A DNA stretch of 64,000 nt from positions 13,945,388-14,009,387 of the forward strand of contig OZ035962.1 of the NCBI GenBank assembly GCA_964034945.1, in the 5' to 3' direction. The notes under the pieces were generated by a model. That model worked only from the letters and a program-made list of their open reading frames with translations, searched no databases and was not told the origin of the DNA. Below, one piece after another: positions 44,228 to 53,399 of the stretch; position 1 is the first letter of the stretch; every line of letters begins with the position of its first letter. This stretch comes from Chrysopilus asiliformis. Its lineage: Eukaryota; Arthropoda; Insecta; Diptera; Rhagionidae. A program made the position numbers and the translations under genes.

Positions 44228-44821
44228 ATGAATTTCTTGGTGATTTTAATATCGGCTATTGCAGTCGCATCAGCCGCTTCCATCCAAACTCCCAGCAAAG
44301 GATTCTGCGAGGACTTAGCTGAATTTGCGGAATTAATACAATTCACAAAGATATACAGCACTGCAATTTCTTTTTATAAGAAGGACACAAAGTTGTATCC
44401 AATTTTGGATTATATGTTCGGAGATGACTTCCTTCTCACGCAAAAGGCAATTCTTGAACAGAAAGTATTCAGGGATGTATTCGAATGGATAGCACACAAA
44501 AATTGCCCCCCAATTATTGATCTGGATGATTTGACGGACGAGGAAGTCGACTTAACAGAACCAAATCGTTGGCAATATTTTCTTCAGACCGTTAAAAATT
44601 TGGTACAAATTGAGAAAGTCAAAACCTTGTTCCAGGAAAAGTTAGCAGAAAATGGAGAATTTGCACATCTTTACTATAAACTTCAAGAATCACGATCCGC
44701 TTTCATCAAATATTCGCAAGAGCCTATCGTTCAGACTTATGCAGAAAATCTTAGAAATTTAGGTATAAATGTTGATAGCTTTGCACGTTTTGTAAAACAT
44801 CTTTTCAATTGGAAAAATTAA
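44228..44821 (+). CDS. Insect allergen-related / G12-like secreted protein 5 (divergent)
   Basis: 197 residues, signal peptide MNFLVILISAIAVASAAS. Landmarks: GFCEDLAEFAELIQFTKIYS, YPILDYMFGDDF, EQKVFRDVFEWIAHKN, an acidic linker (DLDDLTDEEVDLTE), NRWQYFLQTV in place of GGW, FQEKLAENGEFAHLYYKLQE, a shortened SQEPIVQTYAENL, LGINVDSFA and a terminal LFNWKN. Two extra Cys (in GFCEDL and KNCPP) are absent from its neighbours and could form a disulfide (inferred). More diverged than the tandem pairs. Single coding exon; poly(A) signal at 44832. Predicted secreted gut protein. Confidence 0.9.
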   Translation: MNFLVILISAIAVASAASIQTPSKGFCEDLAEFAELIQFTKIYSTAISFYKKDTKLYPILDYMFGDDFLLTQKAILEQKVFRDVFEWIAHKNCPPIIDLDDLTDEEVDLTEPNRWQYFLQTVKNLVQIEKVKTLFQEKLAENGEFAHLYYKLQESRSAFIKYSQEPIVQTYAENLRNLGINVDSFARFVKHLFNWKN

Positions 44822-44831
44822 TTGAAATTTA

Positions 44832-44837
44832 AATAAA
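44832..44837 (+). terminator. Poly(A) signal of gene at 44228
   Basis: AATAAA 10 bases after the stop; a second AATAAA follows near 44848. Confidence 0.6.
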
Positions 44838-44878
44838 GACTATTTTAATAAAGATTTATTTTTCATTGTTACCTTAAC

Positions 44879-45002
44879 TGGATCAGACATGGCTACTTTC
44901 GCTGCACTGCACGAAGAAAAACTGTCAATTTTTGAAGCCGCTGCAGTTTTCTGACAGTTTTTCTTAGTGCAGCGCATCGAAAATAGTCATGTGTGATCCA
45001 GG
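44879..45002. repeat. Fold-back element downstream of gene 5
   Basis: Imperfect inverted arms of about 50 bp (tggatcagacatggctactt versus reversed right arm tggatcacacatgactattt, then gctgcac..gaagaaaaactgtca) surround a short centre. It begins 58 bases after the stop codon, so it lies in or just beyond the 3' UTR. Confidence 0.8.
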
Positions 45003-45009
45003 CATAAGT

Positions 45010-46570
45010 TGTTCTAAAATTATTTCAAAAAAGCTTTATGGCCCTATTCACAAAATTCAACCTATCTTTGAAAAAAGCTTGAAAAACTCAGTAAGTTGCC
45101 ACTCTTACAACAAATAATTTCCGAAAATTTCAGTCCAAAAAAATTAGTGATTTTCGACAAAAAAAAACATTAATATATATATCGGTATTTTTTCGTTGAG
45201 CCCTAATTTTCAAAAAAAAAACTTCTAGAAAAAAAATTCTGTAAGGAAAGATCAGAAATAATTTTTTTTTTAAAACTCAACGGTTTCGTACAACTACAAT
45301 TTTTTCCAAAAAATCGGAATGATCCAACTTTCCCGTTCAAGAACTTAGCGAAAAACGCAAGAATACAAAATTTCAGGCCTCTAGCTTGATCCTTTCGAAA
45401 GTTATATGGTGTTCACGGCAGACACACATACAGACAGATGCGGAAATCAAAATCTTTTGTCATACTAAATCTAATATACTCCTATATGATAAATCATAGA
45501 GTATAAACCATAGATATACTAGTTCGCTCGATTTGCTGTCTCAAATGGTCCCATTTCAATACAGTTCAGTGAATCAAAACGAGTCAAGAAAGAGCAAGAT
45601 AACCATATGAAAATAAATATAGTCCTCTCGTTTAAACCGTGAGCTGTCAAAGGAAAATAGACTTTCGGAATGGTGTTGGCGCCTAAAGTTATTTGTTTGC
45701 GCCTAAAGTTAGTCTCAAACTTGTGAAATTTGAATTTCGCGGCAAACTAAATTTGAATTTCGCGACCTTATACAGTTCAGTGGATGCGTTCAAGTACGAT
45801 AAAGAGGGGAATACTTTTGGGACAATTTTTCAGCAGAGCTTTGTATGGTGACAGTTGTTCTATGTTATATAGTTCTGTGGTATAAACATAAAAAAAGCTA
45901 TAATTGCCAATCTGGCAACTATTGAAAACCCGTATGGTGATATGGCATTGTTCGAAGTTTAAGTGAACGGCGAACAGTTGTATCAAAATTCCACTTTGAA
46001 GTCATACTTTTCAATAAGATTTTTTAAAATTTATTCCAATCAGTTTTATAAGTTATGGAAGTTTTTTGTAGAATCATATCCTAAAAAACTTTTGTTCTTG
46101 CACTCTTTTGATAAGATGCAGCACCGTTTTTGAGATATTCACTCTAACAAAAACCGATAGAAAAATTTAGTTTTTAGGACACCGGAATAACTTGCCTGAA
46201 TTCGGTAATGTTCCAACTAATGTGGGTGCGACGTATAACTATACGGACATAACTTTATTCATAAAATATATTTTTTTTCCATAATTTCTTATATATGTAC
46301 GTTCACCATAGAGACGAGTGGAAATAGAAAGGTAAGACAAATTCAAATAAGCTTTATGTCCATCAGTTGTCTAATTTTTCACGATAAGAGTCTCGTTCGT
46401 TAAACAAAATTTTAAAATTTTAAATTTAATTTATGGTCTGTGGACATGAGTGATTATATGAAATTCGGGCTTAATATGTCAACAATTTTACACAGGGTGA
46501 CAAAACTTTCGGAAACTAAGTGAATTCAAAAATTCCTTTCAATTGCCAGTATTTCAAATTTATAGAAATT
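45010..46570. repeat. Intergenic DNA with family R fragments and a composite repeat
   Basis: 45290-45490 carries family R phrases (ggtgttcacggcagac, ggaaatcaaaatcttttgt). 45895-46140 (aagctataattgcc.atctgg, gaaaacccgt.tggtgat, aattccactttgaagtca) is repeated at 51768-51980. At 45675-45715 gcgcctaaagtta is tandemly doubled. No genes. Confidence 0.6.
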
Positions 46571-46994
46571 ACTTGCTCTGAAAACAAACATTTTTCAAAA
46601 TTTCATGACCGGAAAGTAATTTTTAAGATAACGAATCGTTTTTCCTGTCAAACTAGCAGAAATGTTTCAAAGGAGCTCATGGATGATAAGAGAATGATTA
46701 TCCCATAAAAATATTAAAGATATTGAAGAGATTCAAAACAATTATGAAAACAATTGGCACTTCATTATACCAGTTTCAAGTCAAATGTTTTTATGATTCA
46801 TATTTTTTTTTATAATACACGTTCTTATTTTTTCTAGGGGGTTGTCAAGATTAAGAAAAATAGCCACTTAATTTGAGTGCAATTTCTGTTATATTTCCTG
46901 TCATATATTTGAATGGTGAAATAAACGCTAAAAAAAGTTTATAATTTAAAATATCGCAATTGATATGGAGTACTTGAGAATGTTTTAAATTTGG

Positions 46995-47002
46995 TATAAA
47001 TA
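46995..47002 (+). promoter_or_regulatory. TATA box of gene at 47130
   Basis: TATAAATA, followed about 30 bases later by tattccattg as likely start. The same ttggtataaata phrase precedes the genes at 51105 and 52778. Confidence 0.7.
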
Positions 47003-47055
47003 GAGAGACGAAATATAATTTTCTATATTCCATTGTCGAAGTTGGCCAAAACAAG

Positions 47056-47123
47056 GTAAATATAATTACTATAATTACTCAATTAAATTTATTTATTTTA
47101 TTCAAAAATTTACTTCTCAACAG
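47056..47123 (+). other. 5'-UTR intron of gene at 47130
   Basis: 68-nt intron: donor AAG/GTAAAT, acceptor TTCTCAACAG, ending six bases before the ATG. Confidence 0.75.
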
Positions 47124-47129
47124 ATCAAA

Positions 47130-47681
47130 ATGAAAACTTTTTGCTTGATTTTTCTGGGAGTGATTTCCTGTGCAGTGGCGCTTCCAACAACCCATAAACG
47201 AACCATCAATGATGAACTCAACGATTTTTATCCGCTGCTTGTAACAAATAAAACCAAAATCGTCCTCGAAGCATACAAAACTGACGAACAAATGCTGAAA
47301 TTTGAAAAATATATCTTCAGTTACGATTGGAAGACTCTCGTTGATCAACTGTTGACAATTCCACAATTCCAGAAATTGATGGTTTGGTATGAAAGCGATA
47401 TTAAAACCGGAGGTGTTATGGGTTTCGTCAAGGACTTTTATAATGCAGTAGATATGGAACAAGTATTTGCGCTTTTGAAGAAGAAAATGGACGTGAATGG
47501 ACCATTTCAAGAAATGGTCGGTGAAGTAAAGAATTTGGACTCTAGCTTAATAGAAATCTTTAGGCTACCCAAAGTTAGACAAACATTAGAAGAACTTCAA
47601 ACTCTGGGATTGGATATTCCGAAAGCGTATGCAGAGGTACGACATTTCTTCAATTGGGGTCAAAATTTACCACCTTATTAA
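47130..47681 (+). CDS. Insect allergen-related / G12-like secreted protein 6
   Basis: 183 residues, signal peptide MKTFCLIFLGVISCAVALP. Landmarks of a second sub-lineage: TINDELNDFYPLLVTNKTKI, YKTDEQMLKFEKYIFSYDWK, IPQFQKLMVWYESD, TGGVMGFVKDFYNAVDMEQV (the GGW position is GGV), MDVNGPFQEMVGEV, RLPKVRQTLEELQ, LGLDIPKAYAE, HFFNW and a terminal LPPY. About 90% identical to the protein at 51105: I count 19 of 183 residues different. Two overlapping AATAAA signals at 47704-47713. Predicted secreted gut protein. Confidence 0.93.
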   Translation: MKTFCLIFLGVISCAVALPTTHKRTINDELNDFYPLLVTNKTKIVLEAYKTDEQMLKFEKYIFSYDWKTLVDQLLTIPQFQKLMVWYESDIKTGGVMGFVKDFYNAVDMEQVFALLKKKMDVNGPFQEMVGEVKNLDSSLIEIFRLPKVRQTLEELQTLGLDIPKAYAEVRHFFNWGQNLPPY

Positions 47682-47703
47682 ATTATATTATAGATAAAAA
47701 CTA

Positions 47704-47713
47704 AATAAATAAA
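47704..47713 (+). terminator. Poly(A) signals of gene at 47130
   Basis: AATAAATAAA, two overlapping signals 23 bases after the stop. The same sequence follows the gene at 51105 near 51679. Confidence 0.6.
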
Positions 47714-47779
47714 ATGTGTTACATTATAAAGATTTGAAACATGAATTTTTCCAACCATCGATTTTCCTTCATCCTAAAT

Positions 47780-48893
47780 CCCCCAGAATCTACTAAGTTA
47801 ATTTTTTTAATGGTTAGGTGGTTGCTGCTCAATACTAATCATGTTTTTATATGGGCAGATCGATAGCAAGACCAAACTTGGCCTAAAGTTGGCGCTTTCA
47901 ATATTGGGTCCTTTTACGATTTGTTTTAGAAATTATAAGTAATGCATTTTGACGCATCCGTGCTAACTATTGTATCGCTTTGGAGCAGTGAAACTTCTGA
48001 CATTTTTGTAAATCTGGCACAACTTTGCTATGGGAAGAATTTTAATTTTTTGCGAATTCTGGAAGAGAATTGTTCAATTTGTAATTGTAAATTTTAAACA
48101 TCTCAAAACGGTTTTATGTTTTAGTCATTTTAAAATCTTAATATTCCTCATTGAATAATGTTGTAGGTCAAGTTAGAACAGTTTTAGAAGGAGGCGACGA
48201 TATAAAATTTGCTGTTTTTATAAATATTTAAATATTCTGTTTTTGTTTTGAATATTTGCAAATTTTTGACAAAAGTGAAATCTGAAATCACAATTTTTTG
48301 ATAGTAAAATATGTGCTGCGGGGAAAAATTAGAAAAAGTGCCTCTGACAAAAAATGTTTCAGAAAAAAGCGCGAACAAAATTGTGGTTGACATAAATTTT
48401 TAGGTGTCAATGTATATTACATATTGCTTTTTACGACGATCCAAAAAAAAAACACAAACGTCGTTACTAACAGACTACCTTCAATTCTACTCCACTTTTT
48501 ATGTGATTTCCCAAAATAAAGGAGAGTATACTCGTTCGCTTGTGTTTAGTTTTTAAAGAAAGATGTTCCCCTGTAACATTTGAAACCCTCAACGGAGAGC
48601 ATTGACCCAAATTTGTGTGGGGCTGCGTGCGATGGCGCGAACATTTTTAGTCATGTTTACAGTAAAATTTCCTCCTCTCTGACCCCTCATCAGCTATCTC
48701 ATAAATCAGCCAACGGATTTTTATGGGATTTTCTCGATTGGATAGAAGACCCTCTAGAGTGCACATAACCCCAAAAAAAAAACATCCGCCATCTTCCTCG
48801 CCTTCTGAGCCCCTGTCCTGCTATATCTGAAACCAGTGAACGAATATGACCGGATTCTTCGGTATTGTATAAATAATATTACGAGCTATATAT
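47780..48893. other. AT-rich intergenic DNA, no gene seen
   Basis: No supported frames or clear repeats apart from short phrases near 48540-48780 that resemble family R (tatactcgttcgctt, atggga.tttctcga). Confidence 0.45.
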
Positions 48894-48896
48894 GTA

Positions 48897-50293
48897 GGGG
48901 AGACCGGGGCTAAAAGTAACACGTCATAAAAGTAACAAGGACTTTCCTAGCAAGCACAAACGTGCTAATGTTTTTTGTGTGATGCAGTTAGATGCGCAAT
49001 TCGATTCTCTCAATTTCAGTTAATTTGGGTTGAGCTGCCATTAAAACCACGTGTGGGGGAGTCAAATTTCTCAATTTTGTGAGTTCGCGAAAATTTATTG
49101 TGTGTTGGTTTTTTTTTTTTTGTATATCGGTTGTTAAACCATACGGATTAAGGTGAGTTTTTGCTACCGCATTCCTGAAATATCTGTTTATATGTTCTAG
49201 TGTTTAATTTTGAAAGGTTTTTAGTAGTGTTAAAGTTATGAAATATTTTTTGTAAAAAAACGACAAAAGTAACATGACACCTTGTGGACGAAAGTAACGT
49301 GTTACTACTATCAATCTCCCCACATTGTATGCACAAACAGTGTACGGACCTTTTAAAAAACCACAAACACTGCCAGCGACGATTGGATGCGAAGCAAACC
49401 CCGGGGAGACTATGACTATCCATCATTTTCCTAGCATTGTGAGGGTGGCTTTTCCTCTTTCCGTCACTCCCAAAAATGTCTTAGCGGAATTTCAATGTAC
49501 CGGAATAAGCCCATTGAACAGCAATATATTCACACCTGTCGATTTTGCTCCATCTGCTGTTACTGATCGACCAACACCCACACCTAGTCAAAACGATTTT
49601 ACTGTTGACAAGAAGTCATTCCTCAAAATGAATCTCAGGGTCCTTATTCTCAACTGTCAACGTCTGATTGAAGCGTTCTCCGCCACGAACTTCAGTTCCT
49701 TAATTCTGAAGCAGCTTCTAGTGCATTTCATACACAGAACAAAACGGGAGAAGCCGAATTAAAAACATCCGCAAATACTAATCCAGAATCCAGTAATTCG
49801 CAAGAAACCAACAGAGGACGGAAAAAACGAAAAACTGCTATTCTAACCGATACTCCCGAGAAAATGGCAATTTCCCGAGAATATGAAAACATGACAAATA
49901 TAAAGAAATCTACTTTAGCTTCGAAGAAAATAAAAAATAAAATTAAGAAAATTAAAAATATCAAAAACATTTTTCATTTTGATTATAAAAGTTGAATAGA
50001 AGGAACGTTAAAAATGTGTTTTTACTTAATCCACTTAAGGAATTTCGGTGTTACTTCCAACCTTATGGTGTGTTACTTTCGTCCACGACCTCTAGGATGA
50101 AAGTAACAACGGATGCCCATCCGAAAAATTACTGTACCTCTTTAAATGATGTATAATATAAATCTTAAAAATCGTGAAATGCGAGATAAATATATGAACT
50201 TTAAAAAGGCCCGTTTAGTTTCGTCAGACTTTTAAAAGTTAACTACCGGCCGAGCGAAATTTAAAAAATGTTACTTTTGTGCCCGGTCTCCCC
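48897..50293 (+). mobile_element. Pogo-like DNA transposon fossil, 1397 bp
   Basis: Inverted ends ggggagaccggg (left) and cccggtctcccc (right) lie inside TA at 48895-48896 and 50294-50295. Both ends are followed inward by repeated aaaagtaac motifs. The interior keeps the 3' part of a pogo/Tigger-type transposase (49325-49995), and the N-terminal DNA-binding and catalytic core are missing. Confidence 0.85.
49325..49995 (+). pseudogene. Pogo-like transposase C-terminus, frameshifted
   Basis: The first frame has VYGPFKK, then NPGETMTIHHFPSIVRVAFP, TPKNVLAEFQCTGISPLN, SNIFTPVDFAPS and TDRPTP, the region after the catalytic DDE/D core in pogo/Tigger transposases. A frameshift near 49640-49690 moves the homology to another frame: EAASSAFHTQNK, NRGRKKRKTAILTDTPEK, then a Lys-rich end and stop at 49993-49995. 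The catalytic triad is absent, so it is inactive. Confidence 0.8.
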
Positions 50294-50299
50294 TACACT

Positions 50300-50625
50300 A
50301 TTTTTTCTTTTTCACCCTCCCATAACTACAAAAAATATATAGACTTTAAATTGTGGGAATATTTTGCTAAAAAACATGTACCTAAATCAAGTCTGACGGT
50401 AGTTAGATTTTGTTGAGGACTAACGAACTATAGAACGTATTTACTATAAACTTCAAGAATTCGCACAGCCGAATTAATTCGGATGGTGAATATCTATATT
50501 TCTTGTAAGTTCCTATGATCCATCCAATAAATAAACAATTTATGTAATAGATAGCAGGAGGAGTGACAATACTCTATCTGACGAGGTCTTCGTCATTTCC
50601 CCTGTACGGTGATAATTTACTATCA
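50300..50625. other. Intergenic DNA before duplicated block B
   Basis: No gene. A 21-base stretch near 50440 matches part of the gene at 44228 (tttactataaacttcaagaa), possibly by chance or as a tiny relic. Confidence 0.4.
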
Positions 50626-50969
50626 AAGTAGCAGAAATGTTGCAAGGAAGCTCATGGATGATAAGAGAATGATTATCCCATAAAAATATTAAAGATATTG
50701 AAGAGATTCAAAACAATTATGAAAACAATTGGCACTTCATTATACCAGTTTCAAGTCAAATGTTTTTATGATTCATATTTTTTTTTATAATACACGTTCT
50801 TATTTTTTCTAGGGGGTTGTCAAGATTAAGAAAAATAGCCACTTAATTTGAGTGCAATTTCTGTTATATTTCCTGTCATATATTTGAATGGTGAAATAAA
50901 CGCTAAAAAAAGTTTATAATTTAAAATATCGCAATTGATATGGAGTACTTGAGAATGTTTTAAATTTGG

Positions 50970-50977
50970 TATAAATA
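50970..50977 (+). promoter_or_regulatory. TATA box of gene at 51105
   Basis: TATAAATA in the same context as that of the gene at 47130. Confidence 0.7.
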
Positions 50978-51030
50978 GAGAGACGAAATATAATTTTCTA
51001 TATTCCATTGTCGAAGTTGGCCAAAACAAG

Positions 51031-51098
51031 GTAAATATAATTACTATAATTACTCAATTAAATTTTTTTATTTTATTCAAAAATTTACTTCTCAACAG
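51031..51098 (+). other. 5'-UTR intron of gene at 51105
   Basis: 68-nt intron with the same donor (AAG/GTAAAT) and acceptor (TCTCAACAG) as its duplicate at 47056-47123. Confidence 0.75.
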
Positions 51099-51104
51099 AT
51101 CAAA

Positions 51105-51656
51105 ATGAAAACTTTTTGCTTGATTTTTTTGGGAGTGATTTCCTGCGCAGTTGCACTTCCGGTAACCCATAACCGGACCATCAATGATGATCTCAACGAT
51201 TTTTATCCGCTGCTTGTAACAAATAAAACCAGAATCGTCCTCGAAGCATACAAAACTGACGAACAAATGCAGCAATTTGAGAAATATATCTTCAGTTACG
51301 ATTGGAAGACTCTCATTGATCAACTGTTGACAATTCCACAATTCCAGAAATTGATGGTTTGGTATGAAAGCGAAATTAAAACCGGAGGAGTTATGGGATT
51401 CGTCAAGGACTTTTATAATGCAGTAGATATGGAACAAGTATTTGCGCTTTCGAAGAAAAAAATGGACGTGAATGGACCATTTCAAGAAATGGTCGGTGAA
51501 GTACAGAAATTAGACTATAGCTTAAAAGAAATCTTTAGGCTACCCAAAGTTAGACAAACATTAGAAGAACTTCAAAATCTGGGATTGGATATTCCGCAAG
51601 CGTTTGCAGAGGTACGACGTTTTTTCAATTGGCATGAAAATTTACCACCTTATTAA
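51105..51656 (+). CDS. Insect allergen-related / G12-like secreted protein 7
   Basis: 183 residues, signal peptide identical to that at 47130. Differences from the duplicate are spread along the mature protein: for example the start of the mature part (PVTHNRTINDDL), EQMQQFEKY, YESEIKTGG, ALSKKKMD, EVQKLDYSLKE, PQAFAEVRRFFNWHENLPPY. Seven of the 19 replacements alter charge by exchanging Lys, Gln, Asn, Ile or Glu. The family structure is otherwise intact, so it is presumably functional. Poly(A) signals near 51679. Predicted secreted gut protein. Confidence 0.93.
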   Translation: MKTFCLIFLGVISCAVALPVTHNRTINDDLNDFYPLLVTNKTRIVLEAYKTDEQMQQFEKYIFSYDWKTLIDQLLTIPQFQKLMVWYESEIKTGGVMGFVKDFYNAVDMEQVFALSKKKMDVNGPFQEMVGEVQKLDYSLKEIFRLPKVRQTLEELQNLGLDIPQAFAEVRRFFNWHENLPPY

Positions 51657-51767
51657 ATAATATTATAGATAAAAACTAAATAAATAAAATGTGTTACATT
51701 ATAGAGATTTGAAACATGAATTTTTCTAACCATCGATTTTCCTTCATCCTAAAACTAAACAACATAA

Positions 51768-52180
51768 CAAAAGCTATAATTGCCGATCTGGCAATTATTG
51801 AAAACCCGTGTGGTGATTTAAGTGAACGGCGAAGAGTTATATCAAAATTCCACTTTGAAGTCAAACTTTTCAATAAGATTTTTTAACATTTATTCCAATC
51901 GAATTTTTATGTATGGGAGTTTTATGTAGAATCGTCTCCTAAATAACTTTGGTTCTTGTACTTTTTTGAAAAGTTTTCGTTCGTATGGTCCATTTTCGCC
52001 CCCCAATAACGAACTTAGCCTTGCATTTTACGAAAAACGAATCTGCATAAAATTTCAAGTCTCTAGCTCAATCCGTGCGCTCGCAATCCGCACCCCAGAC
52101 GGACGGACGGACGGAAATGCAAAATTGATTTTTTTTTATCATTCTAAACACACTGGTGTAATTCATTTTTGATAGTGACT
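51768..52180. repeat. Composite dispersed repeat plus family R fragment
   Basis: 51768-51980 matches 45895-46140. 51990-52180 is the family R end (tcaagtctctagctcaatcc, gacggacggacggaaat, cactggtgtaattcatttttg). The two matching composites lie left of copy A and right of copy B of the duplicated block. Confidence 0.7.
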
Positions 52181-52189
52181 ATCACTCAT

Positions 52190-52640
52190 CATTTATTTCG
52201 AACTCGTCAGTGTGAAATTTTTACAAATTTTTCTAAAACTAGGATTACGAAGTAATTATATTCTTTTAATTGTCGCTTGTTATTAGAAAATTTCTTCTAA
52301 AATAGTTGACATTTTATTTAAGTCCAAAAGATTAACAAGTAAGAGTCACTATTAATTGTCGTAAAGTCAATTAGTAAAGTTCCAATTACTCGGTTGAAAC
52401 ACCCTATTTCAAAATACACATTTTGTAAAAATTTCGTAATCTCAGATAGGTAAAAAATTCTTAGGAAATAAATCAATACTTAATTGAAAACAATTGTCAA
52501 TTTCAATACATCGGTTTAATTTATTATGTTTTCAACACATGTGTCAAGATGATAAGAACTTCCACTAAAGTACAGCGAAATTGCTATTAAAACTTGTAAC
52601 CCCAAATAACGCAACTGATATAAGGTACTTAAATATATCT
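52190..52640. other. 5' flank of gene at 52778, no gene seen
   Basis: AT-rich with no supported frames. Confidence 0.5.
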
Positions 52641-52649
52641 TATATTTGG

Positions 52650-52657
52650 TATAAATA
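52650..52657 (+). promoter_or_regulatory. TATA box of gene at 52778
   Basis: TATAAATA within ttggtataaata, as in the two duplicated genes upstream. An initiator-like tttcagtat follows at 52682-52690. Confidence 0.7.
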
Positions 52658-52709
52658 AAATGACAAAATAGAATTTTTGTATTTCAGTATCGAAATTCGC
52701 CAAGCCAAG

Positions 52710-52771
52710 GTAATTATTTCAATCAATATTTCTGACTTGAATTTATTTCTAACATTTAATATGTTTTTAAG
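52710..52771 (+). other. 5'-UTR intron of gene at 52778
   Basis: 62-nt intron: donor AAG/GTAATT, acceptor TGTTTTTAAG, ending six bases before the ATG. Position and size match the introns at 47056 and 51031. Confidence 0.7.
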
Positions 52772-52777
52772 TTAAAA

Positions 52778-53326
52778 ATGAAGATCTGCTTGATTTTCCT
52801 GGGAATAATCTGTTGCGCATTTGCACTTCCAACCAGTAAACGAAATATTAGAGACGAAGTGAGTGAGTTTTTTCCACTACTAGTAACAAGTAGAACCAAA
52901 CTTGTGATTGATGCATACAAAACCGACCCGGAATGGCAGCGATTTGAAAAATATATTTTTCATTATGATTGGAAAAGTCTCGTTAATGAACTGATGTCAA
53001 TTCCTCAATTCCAGGAACTGGTGTTGTGGTATAAAAACAATATGCAAACTGGAGGAGTTATGGGATTTTTCACAGATTATTATAACGCCTTGGACATGGA
53101 GCCAATCTATGCTCTATTGAAGAAGAAAATGACGGAGGAGGGATCATTTTATGAAATGTCTCAAGAAGTATTGAAGTTGGATTCCAGTTTACCGGAAATT
53201 TTTGAATTGCCTAAAGTTGCGGAAACATTAAAAGAACTCGAAAAACTTGGATTAGATGTTAAGAAAGCGTATGCAGAAATACGACATTTCTTCAATTGGA
53301 AATATGAGGGGCCATATAATTTGTAA
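52778..53326 (+). CDS. Insect allergen-related / G12-like secreted protein 8
   Basis: 182 residues, signal peptide MKICLIFLGIICCAFALP. Same sub-lineage as 47130 and 51105: NIRDEVSEFFPLLVTSRTKL, YKTDPEWQRFEKYIFHYDWK, IPQFQELVLWYKNN, TGGVMGFFTDYYNALDMEPI, MTEEGSFYEMSQEV, ELPKVAETLKELEK, LGLDVKKAYAEIRHFFNW, ending in EGPYNL. It is the older relative of the duplicated pair, sharing promoter phrase and intron position. Poly(A) signal at 53386. Predicted secreted gut protein. Confidence 0.93.
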   Translation: MKICLIFLGIICCAFALPTSKRNIRDEVSEFFPLLVTSRTKLVIDAYKTDPEWQRFEKYIFHYDWKSLVNELMSIPQFQELVLWYKNNMQTGGVMGFFTDYYNALDMEPIYALLKKKMTEEGSFYEMSQEVLKLDSSLPEIFELPKVAETLKELEKLGLDVKKAYAEIRHFFNWKYEGPYNL

Positions 53327-53385
53327 AAAAAAAAAATCTATTTTCATTATTCATATATCTATCTGATTTTAAGATCATGATTTAA

Positions 53386-53391
53386 AATAAA
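53386..53391 (+). terminator. Poly(A) signal of gene at 52778
   Basis: AATAAA 60 bases after the stop. Confidence 0.6.
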
Positions 53392-53399
53392 TTCGATTT

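Larger units (their letters stand above)
46573..47773 (+). repeat. Segmental duplication, copy A
   Basis: Includes promoter, 5'-UTR intron, gene and 3' flank of the gene at 47130. It is matched by copy B at 50627-51752; similarity in the 3' flank ends at ccttcatcctaaa in both. The first part also matches the orphan block at 43223. Confidence 0.92.
50627..51752 (+). repeat. Segmental duplication, copy B
   Basis: Duplicate of copy A, including promoter, 5'-UTR intron, gene and 3' flank. From 50660 to the ATG at 51105 I find a single substitution against copy A, at about 51066. The coding part differs at about 33 of 552 bases and the 3' flank at about 4 of 95. Confidence 0.93.

Noticed and set aside
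50440..50470. 21-base match to the coding part of gene 5, as a pseudogene
   Set aside because: The match is too short and does not extend as protein similarity on either side.
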